Shown in pieces: positions 6,073 through 10,656 of a stretch of 10,656 nt of DNA (positions within the stretch are counted from its first letter, which is position 1; every line of letters begins with the position of its first letter). A program made the position numbers and the translations under genes. The notes beneath the pieces were generated by a model. The model searched no databases. It was not told where the DNA came from and saw only the letters and a program-made list of their open reading frames with translations. This DNA is from Bacteroidales bacterium UBA2764 (GTDB lineage: Bacteria > Bacteroidota > Bacteroidia > Bacteroidales > Paludibacteraceae): contig DEIW01000105.1 of assembly GCA_002352705.1 (NCBI GenBank), positions 1 through 10,656 of the forward strand. Reading direction: 5' to 3'.

Positions 6073-6390
6073 TTAGGCTTCTTGTTTGTTCTTCTTTTCT
6101 CTTTCCAAGCGCTCTTTGCGCTCTTTTCGTGCAGCTTTAATTTCTGCATTAATCTCATCCAGCGTTAGTTCCGGAGTTTCTGGATGTGGCTCATATAATG
6201 CTTCCAACAAGCGTTTTCTTGTCTGATCCTCTTCTGCACTAATCGTGAAAGGAATAGAACGCGTACGAACAACGGCATTGATAAACACATTTACGGCCGC
6301 ATTAACACTCATACCGAATTGTTCACAGAGTGCGTCAAATTGCTTCTTGACGTTATTGTCCACACGGACAGTCATTGCTGTTTGTGCCAT
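6073..6390 (-). CDS. RelB/DinJ-family antitoxin
   Basis: This 105-residue protein has an N-terminal ribbon-helix-helix region (about 4-50: TAMTVRVDNNVKKQFDALCE, then FGMSVNAAVNVFINAVVR) typical of DinJ/RelB antitoxins, which bind their own operator. The C-terminal half is highly charged (ELTLDEINAEIKAARKERKE to KNKQEA), a likely helix that wraps the toxin. It is preceded by AAGGAG about 5 nt before the ATG. Its partner here is a PIN protein rather than the RelE/YafQ fold usual for DinJ. It is first gene of the pair and probably represses the operon jointly with the toxin. Confidence 0.9.
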   Translation of the reverse strand: MAQTAMTVRVDNNVKKQFDALCEQFGMSVNAAVNVFINAVVRTRSIPFTISAEEDQTRKRLLEALYEPHPETPELTLDEINAEIKAARKERKERLEREKKNKQEA

Positions 6391-6414
6391 AATTACTCCT
6401 TCTTTTTGATGTTA

Positions 6415-6426
6415 ATTGATATCAAT
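6415..6426. promoter_or_regulatory. Palindromic putative operator of the toxin-antitoxin operon
   Basis: ATTGATATCAAT is a perfect 12-bp palindrome between the predicted transcription start and the antitoxin ATG. Ribbon-helix-helix antitoxins bind short palindromes at this position, so autoregulation is a reasonable inference. Confidence 0.5.
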
Positions 6427-6444
6427 ATGATTTCATTTCGACTG

Positions 6445-6475
6445 CAAAGGTACAAAAAAACTTTCAATGGTGCAA
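6445..6475 (-). promoter_or_regulatory. Toxin-antitoxin promoter
   Basis: On the minus strand TTG (6475-6473), 20 nt, then TACCTTTG (6452-6445). The same spacing as the other promoters, but a T-rich spacer instead of CATATG plus A-tract, so it may be a weaker or differently regulated member. Confidence 0.7.
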
Positions 6476-6585
6476 ATTTTTTAAGAAAAAAGACCTTATA
6501 AAGTCGTTTTTTGCACAGAAAACACCTTTTAGTGGTTCTTTTATTGCAAACTCTCTCTCGCAGCATACGAAGATTGGTCACGCGG

Positions 6586-6635
6586 AAAAGGACCAAAAAG
6601 GACTTTGCGTATATGAGCGAAAAGCAGTAATTTTG
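6586..6635 (+). promoter_or_regulatory. Promoter of lipoprotein-DUF456 operon with upstream GGACC pair
   Basis: AAAAGGACC and AAAAAGGAC (6586-6603) abut TTTG (6604-6607), then 20 nt and TAATTTTG (6628-6635). The predicted leader is about 60 nt. It shares the upstream pair with the 3345 promoter. Confidence 0.75.
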
Positions 6636-6700
6636 CACCGTCAAACGGAGAATGCCCAAAATCCATAAAAGAGTAGGCATAACAAACAATCAAATCTATT

Positions 6701-7327
6701 ATGAAAAAATTACTGTTACTTTTCGCATGCGTATCCTTATTATGCGCATGTGGCGGTTCTTCCCCAAAACCAACGGAAGAATCAAAAACACTGCCGGCTT
6801 CCAGCCTGATTCTAAAAGGCAAGCATGCAAAATTATTTAAGTTATCCGGGGACACGTACAATGTCAACTTGGTAAAAGTCGCCGGCGATTGGCAGGTTCG
6901 TATTAAAATGACGATTGCGACCAACACGCCATTCGAAAATATCAAAAACAGCGAGAATTTCGAGCGTGAACTGGAAGATCCTTATGGCAAATTATTGAAT
7001 AGCAGTGAAGTCGAATTGGAATCATTGGAAATGAATGGGAGTGATTGGGAAACACTGCTCCAAGAGGATGAAGAATCGGAATTGGCTATCGGCGGCAATA
7101 CATGGACATACAAGCACATGGAGTACGAAAGAGCCAAAGAGATCTTTGACAATACCGTTGCTGTGGAAATCTCCGGATTGGAATTAAAACCTCTGAAAAA
7201 GGAGAGTCTCAAATCCGCCACCCAATCCATAATGGAAGATCAAGACATCCAAGATTTGAAAGATGCAGCAGAAACTGCCGGAAAACTGCTTGAAGCAGAA
7301 AAAGGTCTGTTGGACGCTTTATTTTAA
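6701..7327 (+). CDS. Hypothetical lipoprotein
   Basis: This 208-residue protein has a lipoprotein signal: MKK, a hydrophobic core, then LLCAC with the predicted lipidated cysteine at residue 17, followed by GGSSPKPTEE. There is no acidic surface-export motif right after the Cys, so it may stay on the periplasmic side. The mature part is acidic. Residues about 35-75 (SLILKGKHAKLFKLSGDTYN, VAGDWQVRIKMTI) look like strands of a beta-sandwich. The C-terminal 40 residues (DIQDLKDAAETAGKLLEAEK) are probably helical. I recognise no family. It starts at the first ATG after the 6604 promoter and is followed after 31 bp by the DUF456 gene, so the two form an operon and may act together at the envelope. 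Confidence 0.85.
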   Translation: MKKLLLLFACVSLLCACGGSSPKPTEESKTLPASSLILKGKHAKLFKLSGDTYNVNLVKVAGDWQVRIKMTIATNTPFENIKNSENFERELEDPYGKLLNSSEVELESLEMNGSDWETLLQEDEESELAIGGNTWTYKHMEYERAKEIFDNTVAVEISGLELKPLKKESLKSATQSIMEDQDIQDLKDAAETAGKLLEAEKGLLDALF

Positions 7328-7358
7328 TTAACAATATTAACTCTAAATTTTCAGTATT

Positions 7359-7880
7359 ATGTTAACAATTTTATGGTGGGCATTAGTCGCCCTTTGTTTA
7401 TGTTTCGGTTTCCTGGGATGTTTTATCAACAAAGTTCCCGGACCGATTGCTGTGGTAATTGCAACACTCCTTGCTATTCTGTGTCTCGACATTCCTATTG
7501 AGTGGAGCACCTTTGGTATCATCACTGCGTTGGCAATTGCCAGCATGATTGTTTCCAAACTGCTTGTCAAACTGGTAAAAAAACTCCAAGAGTATTCCAA
7601 ACGCGCCACATGGGGAACGACCATCGGTTCTATTATCGGTCTGCTTTTGGTTTATGGCGCTACTTCCTCTGATTCCAAGGCGCTTCTTATTACCATGCTG
7701 ATTGTCGGCTTTGTTGTACTGCCTTTCGTTTTGGCATTCTTATTGGAACTGACCAATAGACAAGGAGCGGTTATGGCTTTAAAATGTGCCACTTCGGCTA
7801 CATGCGCCTATTTGTCCGATACGCTCTTGAAACTGGCGGTATTCGTGTATGCTATTTATGTTATTTTTCAAATAGGATAA
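7359..7880 (+). CDS. DUF456-like integral membrane protein
   Basis: This 173-residue protein has several hydrophobic segments: about 1-23, 28-45, 50-72, 86-101, 107-130 and 148-172. Segment order and the landmarks FLGCFINKVPGP near the start, WGTTIGSIIGLLL in the middle and a late LPFVLAFLLELTN before a C-terminal helix match my recall of the DUF456 family of small membrane proteins of unknown function. A charged stretch (KLVKKLQEYSKR, about 71-83) separates the halves. It is second gene after the lipoprotein and ends at the 7900 terminator. The start is the first ATG and gives a normal length. Function unknown; the family call is from pattern memory. Confidence 0.85.
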   Translation: MLTILWWALVALCLCFGFLGCFINKVPGPIAVVIATLLAILCLDIPIEWSTFGIITALAIASMIVSKLLVKLVKKLQEYSKRATWGTTIGSIIGLLLVYGATSSDSKALLITMLIVGFVVLPFVLAFLLELTNRQGAVMALKCATSATCAYLSDTLLKLAVFVYAIYVIFQIG

Positions 7881-7899
7881 AACTTTTATTGGGGCTCTG

Positions 7900-7939
7900 A
7901 AACAGGGCGGGCGGAAACTCCGTCTGCCTTGTTTTTTTT
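7900..7939 (+). terminator. Intrinsic terminator after DUF456 gene
   Basis: A 15-bp stem (7900-7914 with 7920-7934, three G-U pairs) with loop AAACT, followed by a run of eight T (7932-7939). Confidence 0.85.
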
Positions 7940-7946
7940 ATAATTA

Positions 7947-7978
7947 TTTGCATATGTCAAAAAAATATTGTAATTTTG
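7947..7978 (+). promoter_or_regulatory. Promoter of the 7987-kinase operon
   Basis: TTTG (7947-7950), a 20-nt spacer beginning CATATG with an A-tract, then TAATTTTG (7971-7978). The ATG at 7987 is only 8 nt after the -7 element, so the transcript should be leaderless or nearly so. Confidence 0.75.
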
Positions 7979-7986
7979 CACCCGAT

Positions 7987-8580
7987 ATGAATAAATACGC
8001 CCCCGAAATAACAACCCTGCGGATGGATATTGAGCATGAAGTGAAGCGCAAGATCCGTACACCGTATGACTTCGAGTTCCTCGCAGGCGTCATCTGGGAA
8101 CGGCTGCACGAGAATATATCTCCCACCACGCTCAAACGCCTCTGGGGCTATATCGACGGCGCAGACACTACGCGCCGCACGACGCTTTGTCTGCTCTCCC
8201 AGTTCCTCGGTTTTGACGACTGGGAGGCGTATCTTACTTCACTTGCCGCGCGCACGGATATAGAGAGTTCGGCGTTTGAAGGAGAAGGCGTTCGTATCAA
8301 TGACCTTCAGCCCGGCGACAGGGTAGAGGTGACCTGGCTGCCGAACAGACGCTGTGTCTTCCGCTATGAGGGAGAAGCGCATTTTACGGTCATGGAAGCC
8401 GAGAACGCCAAACTGCGCGTCGGCGATTCGTTCGACACCACCTGTTTCCTCGTTGGCAAACCGATGTACCTGGATAATTTACAAAGGGACGAAGTACCAA
8501 GTACAAAGGAGAGCGTCTCCTATGTCGCCGGCTCAAGAAACGGACTGAACTCCGTAAAATTGGTAAATGATAAATGCTAA
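7987..8580 (+). CDS. Conserved Bacteroidales hypothetical protein, paired with a kinase
   Basis: This 197-residue protein has two parts. Residues 1-85 are helical and carry a block I recall from Bacteroidales hypothetical proteins (EITTLRMDIEHEVKRKI, then ISPTTLKRLWGY and FLGFDDWEAYLTS); the TTLKRLWGY helix suggests nucleic-acid binding, but this is inference. Residues about 100-190 look like a small beta-barrel (LQPGDRVEVTW, RRCVFRYEG, AKLRVGDSF, YLDNL, YVAGSRNGL). Between YLDNL and YVAG, about 10 residues (RDEVPSTKES) come from a short AAGTACC-type repeat, and the last residues (VNDKC) come from an AT-rich repeat. An ATG further upstream lies within the promoter, so 7987 is preferred; 8023 is the alternative. 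It probably shares an mRNA with the kinase. Confidence 0.8.
   Translation: MNKYAPEITTLRMDIEHEVKRKIRTPYDFEFLAGVIWERLHENISPTTLKRLWGYIDGADTTRRTTLCLLSQFLGFDDWEAYLTSLAARTDIESSAFEGEGVRINDLQPGDRVEVTWLPNRRCVFRYEGEAHFTVMEAENAKLRVGDSFDTTCFLVGKPMYLDNLQRDEVPSTKESVSYVAGSRNGLNSVKLVNDKC
8481..8510 (+). repeat. AAGTACC-type short repeat inside the 7987 gene
   Basis: Overlapping units ACAAAGGGAC, GAAGTACCAA and GTACAAAGGA. This degenerate repeat type is common between genes of Bacteroidales (recalled). Here it is translated in frame. A related stretch ends the window in nqrA (10633-10656). Confidence 0.55.
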
Positions 8581-8606
8581 AATGGTAAATGAAAAATGGT
8601 AAATAG
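8558..8606 (+). repeat. TGGTAAATG repeat spanning a gene junction
   Basis: TGGTAAATG occurs at 8561 and 8583, and TGGTAAATAG at 8597, with related TGATAAATG between. It supplies the last codons and stop of the 7987 gene and the start codon plus first codons (MVNS) of the kinase. Confidence 0.75.
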
Positions 8607-9780
8607 TCCAAGTTCGTCCGGTTTTATAGTACCTGCCGATTTCTCGTCTGAATGGCGGGATATTTCTCTCTTGCAAACGCGTTCGCGCACACAGATATAT
8701 ACCGCCTCCCGGTATGGCAGGCGTTTTGTGCTCAAGGCGCTGACGCCTGATACTGCCTCTCTGACGGACTATCGGTTACAACAAGAACAGGAGTTCCAAC
8801 TCGGTATCCAGCTTGTCCATCCAAACATCGCCGCCACCTATTCTCTGGAAGAAATAGACGGAGTAGGGCGGTGTATCGTGCAGGAATGGATTGACGGTCT
8901 GACGCTCGGCGAGTGGCTACGCGCCAAGCCCACCAAAGCCGCACGGAAACGGGTGTTCTCGCAACTCCTGGATGCGCTCGAATACATCCATAGCCTGCAA
9001 CTCGTCCACCATGATCTCAAGCCGGATAATATCCTTATCACCCGGAATGGCGCGAACGTCAAACTGATCGATTTCGGGCTCTCGGCGACGGACGCTACTA
9101 TCACACCCGTTCCGAACGACCCACGCAAAGACATTGAGGCCCTGCAACGCCTCTTCTCGGACATCTGTCCTAAAGGACATTTTGCCAACATAGCTGCCTT
9201 GCGCAAAGTCCTCAACCGGCGCAACAGACTCATGCTCCTCTTGCCCGTACTCCTGTCCGCTATTCTGTTGGCAGCGGCTGCCGCGCTTTTCTATATTTCC
9301 TGGCATGAACGCCAGTCCGAGCAGCAGCGTATTGACGAACTGAACGCGCAAATAGCCGCTTATGCCGAACAAGATCTTGCGCAACAGGAAATGCAGCAGC
9401 GTATTGATGAGATGAGTGCACAGATAGAGGCTTATGAAGAACAAGAACGTGAACAATTAAAGGAGAAAAAACGGTATGAAGCTATGTGTGCACAAGTGGA
9501 CTTTTATATCGCACAAGAGCGTGAGCAATTATTAGAGATAGTTAATCGCCGCCAGTCCTATGAAGAAGAAATACTCTATCGCGAAAAGGATTCGTATGAT
9601 AATGAACTCGTTACGTATTCTTTTGAAAAGAAGCGGGATTCGCTACTCAATTTGTACGACGAATCAGATCCGCTTCGGGATCAGTTCTGGCAGAGGTGGG
9701 AACGTTTAGAAAGAGTTATGTATAAAGAAGTTTCTCATTATGCATGGCATCGTCCTCGTTTGGAAAAAAATCAAAAATGA
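8596..9780 (+). CDS. Reduced Hanks-type protein kinase with membrane segment and periplasmic coiled coil
   Basis: This 394-residue protein begins with a kinase-like domain (about 20-205): VAIK-like FVLKAL (Lys47), a helix-C glutamate (Glu64 or Glu66), hinge VQEWIDG, catalytic loop LVHHDLKPDN (Asp140, Asn145; His-His-Asp in place of His-Arg-Asp) and DFG (159-161). The glycine-rich loop is poor. Only about 17 residues separate DFG from RKDIEALQRLF, which matches the later D-x-x-x-L helix. The activation loop and APE motif are missing, so substrate handling must differ. A membrane segment (212-234) follows, then three 24-25-residue coiled-coil repeats (243-316, QQRIDELNAQIAAY type) and a charged tail. 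Predicted topology: kinase in the cytoplasm, coiled coil in the periplasm. ATG 8596 is the only plausible start and lies within a short repeat. ATP-binding key residues remain, so it may be active or a pseudokinase sensor. Confidence 0.85.
   Translation: MVNSPSSSGFIVPADFSSEWRDISLLQTRSRTQIYTASRYGRRFVLKALTPDTASLTDYRLQQEQEFQLGIQLVHPNIAATYSLEEIDGVGRCIVQEWIDGLTLGEWLRAKPTKAARKRVFSQLLDALEYIHSLQLVHHDLKPDNILITRNGANVKLIDFGLSATDATITPVPNDPRKDIEALQRLFSDICPKGHFANIAALRKVLNRRNRLMLLLPVLLSAILLAAAAALFYISWHERQSEQQRIDELNAQIAAYAEQDLAQQEMQQRIDEMSAQIEAYEEQEREQLKEKKRYEAMCAQVDFYIAQEREQLLEIVNRRQSYEEEILYREKDSYDNELVTYSFEKKRDSLLNLYDESDPLRDQFWQRWERLERVMYKEVSHYAWHRPRLEKNQK
9322..9543 (+). repeat. Three 24-25-residue coiled-coil repeats in the kinase
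   Basis: The first two copies are nearly identical at DNA level at their start (CAGCAGCGTATTGA in both); the third is diverged (KRYEAMCAQVDFYIAQERE). They look like internal duplications lengthening a coiled coil. Confidence 0.7.
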
Positions 9781-9929
9781 TAAAATAAATCATTTACCCT
9801 GACGAAAAACCGTTTCTTCGTGCAAAAATAAACTCTGACAGCAAGTTTACCCCAGCAAGCATGGGCTTAATTCCGTCAACAGGATTACTAATTCCTGAAA
9901 GAATATTCTATCAACTTCTTTTCTAACTA
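9781..9929. other. Gene-free stretch after the kinase
   Basis: No coding sequence or promoter was recognised. A small CAGGA/TCCTG hairpin lies near 9880-9898. It is probably the 3' untranslated part of the kinase mRNA, ending at the 9930 terminator. Confidence 0.5.
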
Positions 9930-9969
9930 CAAGCGCGAGACCTGTTATTAGTCCCGCGCTTGCCTTTTT
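9930..9969 (+). terminator. Intrinsic terminator of the kinase operon
   Basis: An 11-bp stem with one mismatch (9930-9940 with 9952-9962; CAAGCGCG pairs with CGCGCTTG), an 11-nt loop, then CC and five T (9965-9969). The T-run overlaps the start of the 82-bp repeat. Confidence 0.8.
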
Positions 9970-10047
9970 GTGGGCTTAATCAAAGAAACGGAATAAAAGC
10001 ACAAAAAAGAAGCGAAATGCAACCATTCACAAGTTAAGCCTATGAAG
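9966..10047 (+). repeat. 82-bp inverted repeat, copy 2 (before nqrA)
   Basis: It matches the mutA leader copy (2525-2606, minus) at 80 of 82 positions. Here the near-terminal GGCTTAA and TTAAGCC are perfectly complementary and could close the element as a stem. In the other copy this pairing is disturbed. No -33/-7 promoter precedes this copy. Confidence 0.9.
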
Positions 10048-10141
10048 TTGTCCAAACGCCGATTTTTGTTCTTCCTGTTAAAAAGAGTTATAAAGTGTGT
10101 TTTGCAAAATGATTTTTTTTGTGAAAAAAGGGCGCGCGCGC

Positions 10142-10172
10142 TTGCGTATATCGAAAAAAAGCAGTAACTTTG
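10142..10172 (+). promoter_or_regulatory. nqrA promoter
   Basis: TTG (10142-10144), a 20-nt spacer (CGTATATCG then an A-tract and GCAG), TAACTTTG (10165-10172). The stretch just upstream is an alternating GC run (GGGCGCGCGCGC). It is followed by an intergenic leader and nqrA. Confidence 0.8.
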
Positions 10173-10326
10173 CGCCCGCTTTTATCGCGGGCACTATCTT
10201 CGTAATGCGATAAAACTCTGTTTTAACGGTAATTACTCAGATGTGCTCCGCTCTCCCCAAGGATTAAAATCCTCGGGGGCCCCAGAAAAGAACAAAACAA
10301 ACTAAAACAATAATTAACTAACATTT
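10173..10326 (+). promoter_or_regulatory. Structured nqrA leader
   Basis: A leader of about 145 nt with two hairpins: GCCCGC/GCGGGC (10174-10179 with 10187-10192) at the very 5' end, and a 10-bp stem with one mismatch, CCCCAAGGAT/ATCCTCGGGG (10255-10264 with 10269-10278), about 50 nt before the ATG. No T-run follows the second stem, so it is not a plain terminator. The last 45 nt are A-rich and open, suited to initiation. No known riboswitch class was recognised. Confidence 0.5.
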
Positions 10327-10656
10327 ATGCAACAAATCAAACTGAAACGTGGTTTGGACATTCCTTTTGAGGGACCTGCGGCAGAAACGCTCGGTAGCGT
10401 GCGCCGTCCGGAGGTCTTTCATATTGTGCCCGACCATTTCGCCGGTATCACGCCCAAACTGGACGTCAAGGTCGGCGACCGTGTGAAGGCGGGTAGCCCG
10501 CTCTTCCACGACAAAGCGTTTGAGCAGATGCAGTTCACTTCGCCCGTCTCGGGTACCGTGCAAGAGATTGTACGCGGAGAGCGCCGTAAGATCATGTCCA
10601 TCGACATCCTTGCGGACGCTACCATCGAGTATGAAGTACTAAGTGACCAAGTACCA
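10327..10656 (+). CDS. nqrA: Na+-translocating NADH:quinone reductase subunit A, N-terminal part, cut by window edge
   Basis: This is a peripheral cytoplasmic subunit of the Na+-NQR complex, which oxidises NADH, reduces quinone and exports sodium. The 110 codons visible begin MQQIKLKRGLDIPFEG and show the family block VFHIVPDHFAGITPKLDVKV, then GDRVKAGSPLFHDK and FTSPVSGTVQEIVRGERRK, typical of NqrA. The start lies after the leader described here and keeps the conserved LKRGLDI at position 6. The last visible codons (EYEVLSDQVP) follow an AAGTACC-type repeat, where relatives I recall have EYEEFG, so an in-frame repeat insertion may begin here. It is normally the first gene of nqrABCDEF; the rest is outside. 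Confidence 0.95.
   Translation, partial: MQQIKLKRGLDIPFEGPAAETLGSVRRPEVFHIVPDHFAGITPKLDVKVGDRVKAGSPLFHDKAFEQMQFTSPVSGTVQEIVRGERRKIMSIDILADATIEYEVLSDQVP

Noticed and set aside
6486..6512. A-rich/T-rich hairpin as terminator between antitoxin promoter and lipoprotein promoter
   Set aside because: The core is only three G-C-containing pairs and no gene ends there; probably an AT-rich coincidence.
6541..6945. 134-codon minus-strand open frame
   Set aside because: It covers the lipoprotein promoter and start on the opposite strand and shows no family pattern.
8917..9456. 179-codon minus-strand open frame in the kinase region
   Set aside because: It is a shadow of the kinase, whose motifs are plain on the plus strand.

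Overview
The window looks like a chromosome segment of a Bacteroidales bacterium (Bacteroidota), probably gut-associated. The evidence is the methylmalonyl-CoA mutase pair mutA-mutB, a Bacteroidota-type nqrA, a BspA-like surface protein with a type IX secretion-style C-terminal tail, and at least seven promoters of the Bacteroidota form (-33 TTG, 20-nt spacer, -7 TAnnTTTG). No rRNA, tRNA, transposase or CRISPR array was seen.

Layout. 1-2632 (minus): mutA then mutB (5' part only), read from a promoter at 2602-2632 through a long leader. MutA carries an in-frame insertion made by a palindromic repeat. 2640-3320: no convincing protein gene, but a promoter, a run of stable hairpins and a terminator-like hairpin suggest a structured RNA of about 330 nt, with a second promoter facing it on the other strand. 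3345-5620 (plus): a promoter, a small possibly frameshifted ORF, a tail-anchored membrane protein, and a secreted BspA-like leucine-rich-repeat protein with a starch-binding-like module, ending at a perfect 13-bp hairpin. 5666-6475 (minus): a DinJ/RelB-like antitoxin with a PIN-domain toxin, with a promoter and a palindromic putative operator. The 5589-5620 hairpin can terminate both converging units. 6586-7939 (plus): a lipoprotein and a DUF456 membrane protein in one operon. 7947-9969 (plus): a small conserved Bacteroidales protein and a reduced Hanks-type kinase with one membrane segment and a predicted periplasmic coiled coil, ending at a terminator. 9966-10656: an 82-bp repeat, then the promoter, leader and 5' part of nqrA.

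How the genes work together. MutA/MutB interconvert succinyl-CoA and methylmalonyl-CoA in the succinate-propionate pathway; Na+-NQR oxidises NADH and builds a sodium gradient. Both fit an anaerobic fermenter with a short electron transport chain. The genes between are accessory: surface, defence/stress and signalling.

Points deserving a second look: an 82-bp repeat in opposite orientation at the mutA leader and before nqrA (2 mismatches), bracketing about 7.4 kb; short intergenic-type repeats that have become coding sequence in mutA, in the 7987 gene, at the start of the kinase and apparently in nqrA; the candidate structured RNA with converging promoters; and the kinase whose activation segment appears to be missing.
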